Counted from the stretch's first letter, positions 27,096 to 36,299 are shown. The stretch: 64,000 nucleotides of DNA from Algoriphagus sp. CAU 1675 (GCF_029222925.1 NZ_JARHUI010000003.1:231721-295720); one strand, 5' to 3'. The notes: a model not told the origin generated them from the letters alone. Program-made: numbers and translations.

Positions 27096-27692
27096 ATGTT
27101 TACAGGAATAATAGAAACTTTTGGAACCATCAAAAAAATTACCCAGGATGGGAGCAATTTTCACTTTGATTTGGAGTCAAATTTGGCTCAGGAATTAAAA
27201 ATTGACCAGTCACTGGCCCATGATGGAGTCTGCCTGACTGTGGTAGCTTGTGATTCAGTTTCTTATCGGGTAACCGCTATCGATGAAACGATCAAAAAAA
27301 CCAATCTGTCAAGATGGGCTGTAGGAAAGAAAGTAAACCTGGAACGCTGCATGCCTGCCAATGGAAGATTTGACGGTCATATTGTACAAGGGCATGTGGA
27401 TCAAACCGGGATGGTCAAGAATATTTCAGATCAGGATGGATCTTGGATTTTTGATTTTGAATATGATCCTTCCTTGGGAAATGTTACGGTGGAAAAAGGT
27501 TCCATAACTATCAACGGGACAAGCTTAACTTGTTTCAATTCAGGGCCTGGAAGATTTTCTGTTGCTATTATTCCTTATACTTACGAGCATACAAACTTCC
27601 ACCAATTGAAAGTTGGAGATTTGGTGAATCTGGAATTTGACATTGTTGGCAAGTATATCCAGAGGATAATCAAAGGATATCCCACTTCTTAA
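27096..27692 (+). CDS. ribE: Riboflavin synthase, alpha subunit type
   Basis: This 198-residue protein dismutates two 6,7-dimethyl-8-ribityllumazine molecules to riboflavin. It consists of two lumazine-binding repeats: the first begins MFTGIIETFGTIKK and contains SLAHDGVCLTV, and the second begins FDGHIVQGHVDQTG and contains GSITINGTSLT. I chose ATG 27096 because MFTGIIE is the invariant family N terminus; the upstream in-frame start at 27078 adds six residues. No other rib genes are adjacent. It is convergent with the FGE-like gene, with only 12 bases between the stops. Confidence 0.94.
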   Translation: MFTGIIETFGTIKKITQDGSNFHFDLESNLAQELKIDQSLAHDGVCLTVVACDSVSYRVTAIDETIKKTNLSRWAVGKKVNLERCMPANGRFDGHIVQGHVDQTGMVKNISDQDGSWIFDFEYDPSLGNVTVEKGSITINGTSLTCFNSGPGRFSVAIIPYTYEHTNFHQLKVGDLVNLEFDIVGKYIQRIIKGYPTS

Positions 27693-27704
27693 GAAATCAG
27701 GATC

Positions 27705-28793
27705 TTATTTTAATCCAAGAGTCTTCTGATCTACGTCTTTTACAAGCCTGAAGCCCACATTGGAGGTTCCTGAATCAAAAGCCTGTCCCTGTCTCGCAGA
27801 GGGTCTGTAATTGACGCAATAATTAGCTGCGCAGAGAAAGGATCCTCCTTTTATTACCCTTTCTTGAGCATAAGGATTGTCAGGATTGTAGCATGGGTTC
27901 ATACCAGCATCAAGTTTGGGGGCTTGTCCTGCTATTCTTGCATATTTGAGGGCATCATACCAGTCACTGGTCAATTCCCACACGTTACCGATCATGTCAT
28001 ATAGTCCAAAGGTGTTGGGAGCAAAGGATTGAACAGGGGAGGTTCCAATAAATCCGTCTTGCCCTAGGTTTTCGTGGGGAAATGTACCTTGAAAAGTATT
28101 GGCCAAATATTGTCCATTAGGAGTGAGTTCATCTCCCCAAGCAAAACGCTTTCCGTTCATTCCGCCTCGAGCAGCAAACTCCCATTCAATTTCGGAAGGA
28201 AGTCTTTTGCCTGCCCATTGAGCATAAGCTTCTGCATCTTCAAAGGCAATATGTACTACAGGGTGGTTTTCTTTTCCTATCAAGTCGCTATCAGGTCCTT
28301 CAGGATGTCTCCAGGATGCACCATTGACCCAGGACCACCAGAGGGAGATGTCTCTGGTAGGAACAGGAAAAGGAGGAGGGGTGAATACCATAGATCCTGG
28401 AACTAAGACAGAATCGTCAGGTTTAGGAGTACCCGGAGGGAGTTGTTTTTTCAGTTCTTCCCAATCGATTTCCCTCTCTGCTACAGTGATGTAACCTGTT
28501 TCTTTTACAAATTCCGCAAACTCTGCATTGGTTACCTCATGGGCATCCATCCAAAATCCTTTGACTTTGAGCTGTACTGCCGGTTTCTCCGCTTCATAGG
28601 CATCGGCATCATTGGTTCCCATGACAAAATCTCCTCCCGGAATCCATACCATACCTTCAGGTTTGTCCTTGGGGGCAGGGGCAGTGTTGATGGATAACTC
28701 TTCTTGTTGGGTTTTAATCGGACTTGTCTTAGTACATGAAGTCATTAATAAAAGACCCGCAGCAAAATAAGCAAGTGAATTCAAGGTATTCAT
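27705..28793 (-). CDS. Formylglycine-generating enzyme (SUMF1) family lipoprotein
   Basis: This 362-residue exported protein has a lipobox (LLLMTSC) after a short hydrophobic N terminus, so it should be a lipid-anchored envelope protein. The SUMF1 domain starts at MVWIPGGDFVMGT and runs to the end; it contains HEVTNAEFAEFV, GKRLPSEIEWEFAARGG and the C-terminal motif GGSFLCAANYC, followed by NYRPSARQ. The last keeps both cysteines that bind copper and catalyse sulfatase cysteine oxidation in true FGEs, so it may be an active enzyme and not a GldJ/GldK-type structural homologue. No sulfatase gene lies in the window. I chose ATG 28793 because the upstream in-frame extension to 28871 lacks signal-peptide character. 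Confidence 0.85.
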   Translation of the reverse strand: MNTLNSLAYFAAGLLLMTSCTKTSPIKTQQEELSINTAPAPKDKPEGMVWIPGGDFVMGTNDADAYEAEKPAVQLKVKGFWMDAHEVTNAEFAEFVKETGYITVAEREIDWEELKKQLPPGTPKPDDSVLVPGSMVFTPPPFPVPTRDISLWWSWVNGASWRHPEGPDSDLIGKENHPVVHIAFEDAEAYAQWAGKRLPSEIEWEFAARGGMNGKRFAWGDELTPNGQYLANTFQGTFPHENLGQDGFIGTSPVQSFAPNTFGLYDMIGNVWELTSDWYDALKYARIAGQAPKLDAGMNPCYNPDNPYAQERVIKGGSFLCAANYCVNYRPSARQGQAFDSGTSNVGFRLVKDVDQKTLGLK

Positions 28794-28883
28794 GGGTTTA
28801 AGAGGGTTTGCCCGAAAATAATCAAAATTCAGAGAATGGTTTTTAGGAATCTTGCTAAAGGTGAAATACATCGATTAAGAAAC

Positions 28884-28912
28884 AAAAAAAGCGGCTATTT
28901 GCCGCTTTTTTT
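28884..28912 (-). terminator. Terminator of the ferritin gene
   Basis: A perfect stem AAAAAAAGCGGC/GCCGCTTTTTTT (28884-28895 with 28901-28912) with a 5-nt loop lies 17 bases past the ferritin stop on the minus strand. It separates ferritin from the FGE-like gene, which therefore needs its own promoter. Confidence 0.85.
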
Positions 28913-28929
28913 AAGGTAAATGCAAGTTA

Positions 28930-29481
28930 TTAGGCTTCACCATCACCAGCATGGGCTGCGGCGTTTAATTTGCCCAATTCTTGGTCGATAGTCCAAAGAC
29001 CAATTCCTTCTTCTCCGATAATGTCAAATAATTCCAAAGCTCTTCTGGACATGGTTTCTTCCTCTCTTTGCTCGGTTACATACCACTGCATGAAGCTAAA
29101 AGTAGCAAAATCCTTTACTCCAAAGGCATGATCAACTATGTTGTTGATAGATTTGGTGACTTGAATTTCATGTTCCAAAATCAATTCAAATAATTCTCTA
29201 AGAGAGTTGAAATGATGTCTAATTCCAGTGATTTCGGGCTGAATGGCATGACCTCCTGCCTCGTTGACATAACGAAAGATTTTCATCATATGCATTCTTT
29301 CCTCATCCGCATGGGTATAAAGGTAATTGGCTGCATTTTCATAGCCCATTTTATGACACCAAGATGCCATAGATAGATAGTAGGCGGAGGATTTACCTTC
29401 CATTTCTATCTGTTTGTTTAGAAGTTTCTCTGTGTCCTCTAATAGAGACCGTTGTAATGTGACTATTTCTTTGGATTTCAT
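28930..29481 (-). CDS. ftnA: Ferritin (non-haem iron storage)
   Basis: This 183-residue four-helix-bundle protein stores iron as ferric mineral. Ferroxidase-site residues are visible in SAYYLSMASWC (first helix), HADEERMHMMKI (E-x-x-H), LEHEIQVTKSI and QWYVTEQREEE. There is no haem-ligand methionine pattern of bacterioferritin. The length is slightly above the E. coli FtnA because of a C-terminal tail rich in Ala and Gly. It is probably monocistronic: a terminator follows and a 92-base gap precedes it. Control by iron is likely from the family, but I see no Fur box that I could defend. Confidence 0.94.
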   Translation of the reverse strand: MKSKEIVTLQRSLLEDTEKLLNKQIEMEGKSSAYYLSMASWCHKMGYENAANYLYTHADEERMHMMKIFRYVNEAGGHAIQPEITGIRHHFNSLRELFELILEHEIQVTKSINNIVDHAFGVKDFATFSFMQWYVTEQREEETMSRRALELFDIIGEEGIGLWTIDQELGKLNAAAHAGDGEA

Positions 29482-29573
29482 ATCGTATTCGGTTTCTTGA
29501 TTTAACTAAATATAGCTGATGATGTTGCCAAAACCTCCGATTTGGGAAAATTTGGAATTGATTTAATTAAATC

Positions 29574-30920
29574 TCAACGGCTCAACGGGGTGGGGAATAC
29601 AGCTAAGCTTTCGGCTCCGGATTCGGATACTGCCTGAACAGCAAAGAAATAGTTGTCTTTGGAATAAGGAATAGTCAGGGTAGTATCCGTTGTCCAGAAT
29701 TTCTGTTCCCACATTGGAGAGGATGTTTCTCTCATTAGGACATAATACCCTTTTACCTTTCCGATTTTCGGAGCTTTCCATACAAGGATTGAGTGATTGC
29801 TTAATCCTCTTACATCTATCTGCACTTCTTCAGGAAGACTAGGGGAATTTGCCAAGCTTGCCAAAGACGCCAAGTTGACAGAGGATACCTTTCTCAGGTA
29901 TTCGTAATCCATAAACTCAGGCAAATCTCCGTATTGAATTCCATTTTCAACCCGAACATTTTCATGTTGGTGGTAGAAGTTTTCATTCATTTCGGAAAGT
30001 CTCACTGCAGTAAAACCATTTCGAGCAAAGGCAGTTTGATCACCGCCTCTTAGAAATCTGTCTGCTCGGTAGATCAATTTAATTTCAAACTGATCTACAT
30101 AGCGTTCTCCAACTTCTTTGATATATCTGGCCAACTGTCTTGACTTGGAGTCGTTTTCTGAGCCGGTATACCTCCTTAAAGAAGCCTCTCGCTCTGTTTC
30201 GGCAACGGGGATGGTTTCTGAGAATACTCTCATTTTTAAATTGTCCTTAATCAATGTACCGGAGGATTCACTGTTTCCTATGATATCATTGTTGAGAACG
30301 GCTTGAATGTTCCAACCTTCTTCCTTGGCCTTGACGGACATATAGGTGGCACCTTTTAGGCCCTGTTCTTCACCGGTAAAGGCAACGAAAACGATTGTTG
30401 CAGGAAATTCTCTGGAAGCCATTACTCTAGCCAGTTCTATTACAGCAGCCGTACCGCTACCATCGTCATTTGCACCCGGAGCAATACCATCCTTATCCAT
30501 GACATTTTTGTTTCTGGAATCCATATGGGCTGAAAGGACAAAGATTCTGTCATCACTGGGATCCGTACCTTTTAGAGTTGCAAAGACATTTGCAGCCGGG
30601 GAATCATTTTCAATTCTTCTTCCATCTGAAGGAATGATAAATTCTTCAATTTTGGCTATCATTCTTCCGTTTGACTTTTTAGCAAAGCTTTCAAACTTAG
30701 AGAGCACATACTGTTGAGCGGCAATCATCCCGTTTGTGGAATTGGTGTTTAGGGTATGTCTGCTTTCAAAAGCAGCAAGATCCCGAACATATTGTTCCAA
30801 AGAATCCGAAGATACTTCAGTGACCATTTGTTGGATATCCGGGTTTCTGATGATAATGGTTTGGGAAAAGGCGCTGACAGATGCCAAACCCAATAAAAGA
30901 GTGAATAAAGTTTTAGACAT
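29574..30920 (-). CDS. M28 family metallopeptidase with C-terminal fibronectin-like domain, exported
   Basis: This 448-residue protein has a signal peptide (MSKTLFTLLLG to SAFSQ). Zinc-ligand segments of the M28 aminopeptidase fold are all present: LSAHMDSRN, PGANDDGSG, FTGEEQGL, LNNDIIG and the later FYHQHENV. Residues about 345-440 form a beta-sandwich that resembles a fibronectin type III domain, with LVWKAPKIGKVKGYYVLMR and YFFAVQAVS. It is probably a secreted or periplasmic aminopeptidase that supplies amino acids. It is divergent from the DinB-family gene across a short gap (30921-30986). Confidence 0.9.
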   Translation of the reverse strand: MSKTLFTLLLGLASVSAFSQTIIIRNPDIQQMVTEVSSDSLEQYVRDLAAFESRHTLNTNSTNGMIAAQQYVLSKFESFAKKSNGRMIAKIEEFIIPSDGRRIENDSPAANVFATLKGTDPSDDRIFVLSAHMDSRNKNVMDKDGIAPGANDDGSGTAAVIELARVMASREFPATIVFVAFTGEEQGLKGATYMSVKAKEEGWNIQAVLNNDIIGNSESSGTLIKDNLKMRVFSETIPVAETEREASLRRYTGSENDSKSRQLARYIKEVGERYVDQFEIKLIYRADRFLRGGDQTAFARNGFTAVRLSEMNENFYHQHENVRVENGIQYGDLPEFMDYEYLRKVSSVNLASLASLANSPSLPEEVQIDVRGLSNHSILVWKAPKIGKVKGYYVLMRETSSPMWEQKFWTTDTTLTIPYSKDNYFFAVQAVSESGAESLAVFPTPLSR

Positions 30921-30986
30921 GATAGGGTAAGAATTATGCTTGGCTTAAATTTATCCCAAAGGAATTACAATCAAATCAAATTTTAT

Positions 30987-31502
30987 ATGAACACCTTCAA
31001 TCTTCCACTTAAAGAGGATTATCCTGCATATTATTCGACTTACGTTGATAAGGTGAGTGGTGAGAATTTCTCTGAATTGATTCTAAAACAAATCGAAGAG
31101 CTTACCCAATTGTTTGATTCCAAACCAAAGGAATGGGCAGATTTTGTCTATGAAGAGGGAAAATGGTCTCCAAAAGAGGTTTTGGGCCATATTACTGATA
31201 CCGATAGAATCATGACTTTTAGAGCTTTGTGCTTTGCTCGGGGAGAGGAGGCAGCTCTTCCAGGCTTTGACCAGAATGAATATGTGGTCAAAGGGAAATT
31301 TGGTGCAGTACCTATTGATTTACTGGTGGCTGATTTTATAGCCCAAAGAAAAGCGCTTTTGACTTTGATTCAAACCCTGTCTGAGGATGTTTTGGATAAT
31401 GTGGGCAATGGAAATGGAAAACCTATCACACCTAGGGCACTATTCTGGATTATACCAGGACATTTTGCCCATCATATGGAAATATTGAAAACCCGATACT
31501 AA
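30987..31502 (+). CDS. DinB family (YfiT-like) metal-dependent protein
   Basis: This 171-residue protein has the DinB four-helix fold. The three metal-binding histidines fit KWSPKEVLGHITD (first) and GHFAHHMEIL (second and third). DinB/YfiT proteins include thiol S-transferases and damage-inducible proteins, but the substrate here is unknown. I chose ATG 30987 (MNTFNLPLKEDYP); the frame could extend to 30936, but that would use up most of the promoter gap to the divergent M28 gene. It begins a plus-strand run with phzF five bases downstream, followed by a channel gene. Confidence 0.88.
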   Translation: MNTFNLPLKEDYPAYYSTYVDKVSGENFSELILKQIEELTQLFDSKPKEWADFVYEEGKWSPKEVLGHITDTDRIMTFRALCFARGEEAALPGFDQNEYVVKGKFGAVPIDLLVADFIAQRKALLTLIQTLSEDVLDNVGNGNGKPITPRALFWIIPGHFAHHMEILKTRY

Positions 31503-31507
31503 AAGCC

Positions 31508-32302
31508 ATGAAAATCGAGATCGGTGTTGTTGATGCGTTTACAGATAGACCGTTTTCTGGAAATCCCGCTGCAGTTTGTTTATTGGAGCAGGAACTGAAT
31601 TCGGATTTGATGCAGTCCATAGCTATGGAGATGAATTTGAGTGAAACTGCATTTGTACAGAAGACAGAACAACCGGGGAATTTTAATCTTCGGTGGTTTA
31701 CGCCAACTTTGGAAATTGACCTTTGCGGGCATGCAACCCTGGCTTCCTCTTATTGGATGATCCAAAACGGATGGGCTCAGGAAGGAGAATTGATCAGCTT
31801 TCAAACCCGTAGTGGGGAATTGAGGGTGAAAAGCGAGGGAGATTTTCTGGAAATGAACTTCCCTTTACTTCCGACTTATCATGATCAGCATCCTTATTTC
31901 AAAGAAGAGCTTTTTGGAAAAAAAATCATACAAGCCGCACAACTGAAGCGGAACTGGATTTTTGAGTTGGAAGATCAGAAAGCGGTGGAAAGCTTGGTTC
32001 CTGATTTTGCTCAAATAGCAGCCCATAGTGAGGAAGGGTTTATTATAACCGCAATAGGAAATAGGGGTTTTGATATTGCATCTCGGTTTTTCGGACCAAA
32101 CGTGGGTGTAAATGAAGATCCTGTAACCGGCTTTGCCCATTGTGCCTTAATGGATTATTGGAACCAAAAGACCGGAAAAACTCAACTTAGAGCCTATCAG
32201 GCAAGCAAACGGGGAGGCATTCTTTTGTTGGAAAAACATGATGATCGGGTGATCTTAAAGGGCAAGGCTGTTGCGGTTTTGAGGGGAACTTTGGAGATTT
32301 AG
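31508..32302 (+). CDS. PhzF family isomerase/epimerase
   Basis: This 264-residue protein belongs to the PhzF/YddE family with the diaminopimelate-epimerase-like fold. The N-terminal IGVVDAFTDRPFSGNPAAVC motif, the catalytic Glu in NLSETAF, the DLCGHATLASSYW motif and GVNEDPVTGFAHCAL are all present. No other phenazine genes occur nearby, so it is a generic isomerase and not evidence of phenazine synthesis. It starts five bases after the DinB gene and ends six bases before the channel gene, so the three are probably co-transcribed. Confidence 0.9.
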   Translation: MKIEIGVVDAFTDRPFSGNPAAVCLLEQELNSDLMQSIAMEMNLSETAFVQKTEQPGNFNLRWFTPTLEIDLCGHATLASSYWMIQNGWAQEGELISFQTRSGELRVKSEGDFLEMNFPLLPTYHDQHPYFKEELFGKKIIQAAQLKRNWIFELEDQKAVESLVPDFAQIAAHSEEGFIITAIGNRGFDIASRFFGPNVGVNEDPVTGFAHCALMDYWNQKTGKTQLRAYQASKRGGILLLEKHDDRVILKGKAVAVLRGTLEI

Positions 32303-32308
32303 ATTAGA

Positions 32309-33010
32309 ATGGAACAGGAGGAAAAAATAAGAAAACCAAGAATAGTCCGGCTTTATAAGCACTTTGCAAATTATTGGTTGACTGATGCCAGCTTCGGACT
32401 GCAGCTCTTGATTTTGATATTCACAGCCTTTGCTCTTCCTATTTTGATAGAGTATGGGCATGTGGAGATGCTATTCGTGAACTTGGTTTTCCTCTTTCTC
32501 TTTTTTACAGGTATTTTTTCGGCCCGGGAACGATTTCTGATTTTCCTTACTTCCGGATTGTTTTTTACCCAATTGGGCTTAAGATTACTTCGATTCAGTG
32601 ATCTTCCAGTTGAGTTTTACCTCATGGAAAGAATAGTAGGTATTCTCAATATGTCTGTATTTATATTTCTGAATATCAGGCTTTTATTTCGAGATAATGA
32701 AGTAAACGTTTATAGAGTAATTGGTGCTATAAATGTGTATTTGTCCCTCGCTATTTTGGGAGCCTTTGTTTTTGAAATCATTCATTTGAATATAGGCTCC
32801 AGTATTGCCGGGGAACTCGTTTTAAGTGGCATCGATGAGGATTTTTCCAACTATATGTACTTCTCCTTGGTCTCTCTTACTACAGTCGGCTTTGGGGATT
32901 TATATCCCGCCAATATTATGTCCAAGATGCTAGCTGGTTTTCTTTCAACTGTGGGAATTCTTTATCCAGCAGTCGTTATAGCCAGGCTTGTAGGTAGCAC
33001 AAGGAAGTAA
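32309..33010 (+). CDS. Two-pore-segment potassium channel-like membrane protein
   Basis: This 233-residue integral membrane protein has about six hydrophobic segments and a pore loop TTVGFGDLYP near residues 190-200, which carries the K+ selectivity filter TVGFGD. The last two helices (around 150-168 and 207-225) would flank the pore, and the first part is an unusual N-terminal membrane region without a recognisable voltage-sensor charge pattern. There is no RCK/TrkA-N domain. It probably forms a tetrameric ion channel. It lies at the end of the DinB-phzF run. Confidence 0.85.
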   Translation: MEQEEKIRKPRIVRLYKHFANYWLTDASFGLQLLILIFTAFALPILIEYGHVEMLFVNLVFLFLFFTGIFSARERFLIFLTSGLFFTQLGLRLLRFSDLPVEFYLMERIVGILNMSVFIFLNIRLLFRDNEVNVYRVIGAINVYLSLAILGAFVFEIIHLNIGSSIAGELVLSGIDEDFSNYMYFSLVSLTTVGFGDLYPANIMSKMLAGFLSTVGILYPAVVIARLVGSTRK

Positions 33011-33081
33011 GATTTCCGCTGGTGTAAAAGCGTCTGGAAATTGGAATTTTGGATACTAGCTTTCTTTAAAATCATTGAACT

Positions 33082-34560
33082 ATGAGAAAATTAACTCTTT
33101 CTATTATCCTGTTGCTTTGCGTAGGAATGCTACAGGCACAGGAAACACGGAAACTACCTGTAGAAACTAAGGTAGAAACCAGTAATGAGGTGACCATCAA
33201 AGGCAAGAGAGTGCCTTATAAGGCCACAGCTGGTACTCAACCTGTCTGGGACGACAAGGGTGAACCCATTGCTTCTTTATTTTACACCTATTATGAAAGG
33301 ACGGATGTGTCTGATAAGGCAAAAAGGCCTTTGGTAATTTCGTTTAACGGTGGACCAGGCTCGGCTTCTATTTGGATGCATTTGGCCTACACAGGCCCTG
33401 TTTTGCTGAATATTGATGATGAAGGATATCCAGTTCAGCCTTATGGAACACGTTCCAATCCCCATTCTATTTTGGACGTAGCAGATATAGTATATGTAGA
33501 TCCGGTAAATACGGGCTATTCCCGGATTCTGAATCCGGAAACTCCACGGTCAACCTTTTTCGGAATAAACTCTGATATCAAATACCTGGCAGATTGGGTT
33601 AATACTTTTGTGACCCGTTCGAATCGTTGGGCTTCTCCAAAATATTTGATTGGTGAAAGCTACGGTACCACTCGCGTGGCAGGCTTGGTTTCCCAGTTGC
33701 AAAATGCGCATTGGATGTATTTCAATGGGGTGATATTGGTTTCTCCGACTGATATGGGTATTGACAGGGGAGGTCCGGTGAAAATGGCCAATTACCTACC
33801 TTATTATGCTGCAACAGCTTGGTATCATAAGCAGCTTCCATCGGATTTGCAAGCGAAGGACCTAGATGAAATCCTTCCAGAAGTTGAGGAATATACCCTG
33901 AATGTAGTCTTGCCTGCTATGGTAAAAGGAGGAAGCCTTTCTGACTCAGAAAGAGATGCCATAGCTACTCAAATGGCCCGTTACTCCGGGCTTAAAAAAG
34001 AAGCTTTTCTTAATCATAATCTGATGGTTCCTACAAGCTTTTTCTGGAAGGAATTGCTTCGTGAGGAAGGCTTGACTATTGGTCGATTGGATAGCCGTTA
34101 CCGTGGATTTGATAGAATGGAAGCTGGTGATCGTTATGATTTCGACCCGGCATTGACAAGCTGGAATCATGCTTTTGCTCCGGCATTCAATCATTACGCA
34201 AAGAATGTATTGAAATTCAATACAGACCTTACTTATAATCTATTTGGACCTGTTCACCCTTGGGATAGATCAAATGAATCTACAGGATATGATTTAGGGA
34301 CAGCCATGCGGCAAAACCCTTATTTGCACTTGATGGTTCAGTCTGGATATTTTGATGGAGGAACGGATTTCTTCAATGCAAAATATAGCCTATGGCATAT
34401 CGACCCTGCAGGAAAAATGAAAGACAGAATCCAATTTAAGGGCTATAGATCTGGTCATATGATGTATTTGCGAGCTGAGGATCTAGAAACATCAAATGAA
34501 GATATTCGTCAGTTCATCCAAAAATCAATGGTAGCTCCTAATACTCCTGCCAAGTATTAA
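33082..34560 (+). CDS. S10 family serine carboxypeptidase-like protein, exported
   Basis: This 492-residue protein begins with a signal peptide (MRKLTLSIILLLC to LQAQ). It shows the S10 oxyanion segment SFNGGPGSASIWMHLAYTGP, the nucleophile motif LIGESYGTTR (Ser in GESYG near residue 193), a late FDGGTDFF segment for the catalytic Asp and YRSGHMMYL for the catalytic His. It is likely an exported serine carboxypeptidase of the alpha/beta-hydrolase fold. A 71-base gap separates it from the channel gene, so it may have its own promoter. A bidirectional terminator follows. Confidence 0.88.
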   Translation: MRKLTLSIILLLCVGMLQAQETRKLPVETKVETSNEVTIKGKRVPYKATAGTQPVWDDKGEPIASLFYTYYERTDVSDKAKRPLVISFNGGPGSASIWMHLAYTGPVLLNIDDEGYPVQPYGTRSNPHSILDVADIVYVDPVNTGYSRILNPETPRSTFFGINSDIKYLADWVNTFVTRSNRWASPKYLIGESYGTTRVAGLVSQLQNAHWMYFNGVILVSPTDMGIDRGGPVKMANYLPYYAATAWYHKQLPSDLQAKDLDEILPEVEEYTLNVVLPAMVKGGSLSDSERDAIATQMARYSGLKKEAFLNHNLMVPTSFFWKELLREEGLTIGRLDSRYRGFDRMEAGDRYDFDPALTSWNHAFAPAFNHYAKNVLKFNTDLTYNLFGPVHPWDRSNESTGYDLGTAMRQNPYLHLMVQSGYFDGGTDFFNAKYSLWHIDPAGKMKDRIQFKGYRSGHMMYLRAEDLETSNEDIRQFIQKSMVAPNTPAKY

Positions 34561-34581
34561 AAATCAACTTATAAAAAGATG

Positions 34582-34607
34582 AAAGGCCGGAAATTCCGGC
34601 CTTTTTT
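34582..34607. terminator. Terminator between the S10 peptidase and gluQ
   Basis: The stem AAAGGCCGG/CCGGCCTTT (34582-34590 with 34596-34604) is followed by a T run. It lies between two convergent genes. On the minus strand the T tail is interrupted but still T-rich. Confidence 0.8.
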
Positions 34608-34642
34608 ATGTTATCGATTTCTCCAAAAGAAAGTCTCTATTT

Positions 34643-35521
34643 TTATAGAAATGAATTTTTAAACTGACTGAAATCCTGGATTGGTTCTGGAATTCCGGCC
34701 ATTTCCCCTAGTAACTTAAAAATATCTGAAAGCTTTTTTCCCTCCTTGATCAGGTATTGGAGAGAGGTAGCTCCATCTGATTTCGAAAGTTTTTTCTTTC
34801 CCGGACCTTTTAAGAGCTGATGATGGTAAAAGGTGATGTTTTTGAATTTCTGCCCTTCTCCTAAAATCTCAGCCAAATGGACTTGAGCGAGAGAGGAACT
34901 GAACAAATCTTTGCCCCTTACAATCAAATCCACTCCATAATGTAGATCATCTACGACGGAACAAAGCTGGTAGGAGGGCATACCGTCCTTTTTGCGAACT
35001 ACGTAAAATGCTATGTCTTGGGGAAGTATATGGGATTCAATACGATCAGGGTAAGTTTTGATCGGAATCAAATCAGCTTCCAAAGTATTCATTCTCCAAG
35101 CCACATCTTTTTTGTCCAAGGAAATTCTTCTATCCACACAAAAACCCAAATAATTGCCTGATGAATCCAGCTGCTGGATTTTTTTTCGGGAACAGTCACA
35201 GGCAAAAAGCAAACCTGAATGCCGAAGTTTTTCGAGGGCCGATTCATATTCAGGTATTCTATGGCTTTGAGACCATGCATCCTCAAATTCTTCCAAGGAA
35301 TTCGGACCCAAATCGTACTTTATTTCAAGAAAATCCAAGCTTTCGAAAATATCCTGAACATATTCTTTCCGGTATCGCTCTCTGTCCAAATCATCAATTC
35401 TGAGTAGTATTTTACTATTATGTTTTTCTGCAAGAGCTTTGGTAAGGAGAAAATTGAAAGCATTTCCTAAATGAAGGAACCCACTGGGAGTGGGAGCTAA
35501 CCGGGTAAGTTTGAATTCCAT
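34643..35521 (-). CDS. gluQ: Glutamyl-Q tRNA(Asp) synthetase-like protein
   Basis: This 292-residue protein is a truncated glutamyl-tRNA synthetase homologue without the anticodon-binding domain, as in GluQRS (YadB), which attaches glutamate to queuosine-34 of tRNA(Asp). The class I signature LAPTPSGFLHLGN (HIGH-like), IDDLDRERY and the KLSKSDG motif (KMSKS) are present, and CDC...Y..C around residues 108-130 fits the zinc site. Its length is near the usual approximately 300. Q-biosynthesis genes are not in the window. It is divergent from the lipoprotein gene at 35559. Confidence 0.88.
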   Translation of the reverse strand: MEFKLTRLAPTPSGFLHLGNAFNFLLTKALAEKHNSKILLRIDDLDRERYRKEYVQDIFESLDFLEIKYDLGPNSLEEFEDAWSQSHRIPEYESALEKLRHSGLLFACDCSRKKIQQLDSSGNYLGFCVDRRISLDKKDVAWRMNTLEADLIPIKTYPDRIESHILPQDIAFYVVRKKDGMPSYQLCSVVDDLHYGVDLIVRGKDLFSSSLAQVHLAEILGEGQKFKNITFYHHQLLKGPGKKKLSKSDGATSLQYLIKEGKKLSDIFKLLGEMAGIPEPIQDFSQFKNSFL

Positions 35522-35558
35522 TCCGCCAAATTACTTAGATTGGAAAAAAAATCAGCCT

Positions 35559-36230
35559 ATGCAATCAAGCTACTTTTATTTTGTGATTTGTCTTTTGGCC
35601 TTTTCTTGTAATTCTATTTCAGGCTCCAAGCCAAAAACCGGAAGGGAGTTGATTTTGAAATCAATCGAATATCATGATCCTACAAATAATTGGAGTCACT
35701 TGAAAGCCACCTTGGTGATCCAGGACAGTCTTCCTCCCGGTCGAGATTCCCGTTTTTACGAGGTTTTTTTGGACAACTCCAATTCCAAAATGGGGTATAA
35801 AATCAATGGTCTAAGTTATGAAGTCATTCAGGATTCCCTGATACAAATTGTAGGTGAAATAGAAGAGGAGAGGGCATTGAGGATGAGGAATTATTATACT
35901 TATTTGTGGGGACTACCGATGAAATTGATGGATGCGGGGACTGTAATAGAGGATAGTATCCGTCATGAGATTCTTGGGGGTAAAGAGTATTTGGTGGCTC
36001 GGGTGCCTTATGACAAGGATACTTGGTATTTTTATATCAATCCCGAAAATTTCAGAATGGAGGCTTATAAGTTCTTCCAGGATGAAGCCAACCTAGTAGG
36101 AGAGATCATCTATCTCCAAAAGGAAATTGAATTTAATTCGCTTAGGATACCAGCTCAAAGGACATGGTACAGGACTGAGAAACCTGAATTTTTGGGCACT
36201 GATATACTTCTTGAGGTCCGTGGTAATTGA
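35559..36230 (+). CDS. Lipoprotein of unknown function (possibly DUF6503-like)
   Basis: This 223-residue protein has a signal peptide with lipobox LLAFSC and is therefore probably lipid-anchored. The mature part begins with a helix (TGRELILKSIEYHDP), then a mixed-strand domain. The start of the domain resembles the secreted proteins annotated as DUF6503 in Bacteroidota, but that recall is uncertain. I chose ATG 35559, which gives the signal peptide; the frame reaches back to 35490, but that would overlap the divergent gluQ gene. It may be co-transcribed with the gene at 36313. Confidence 0.65.
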   Translation: MQSSYFYFVICLLAFSCNSISGSKPKTGRELILKSIEYHDPTNNWSHLKATLVIQDSLPPGRDSRFYEVFLDNSNSKMGYKINGLSYEVIQDSLIQIVGEIEEERALRMRNYYTYLWGLPMKLMDAGTVIEDSIRHEILGGKEYLVARVPYDKDTWYFYINPENFRMEAYKFFQDEANLVGEIIYLQKEIEFNSLRIPAQRTWYRTEKPEFLGTDILLEVRGN

Positions 36231-36299
36231 TTAAGCTTTTTTAATAGATGGCTTAAGCTTCTTTAACTTTTCCCAGAGTAGTAAAGATGGGATTGGAGG

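Noticed and set aside
31508..32302. Phenazine biosynthesis
   Set aside because: PhzF-type proteins are common general isomerases and no phzA-G partner is present.
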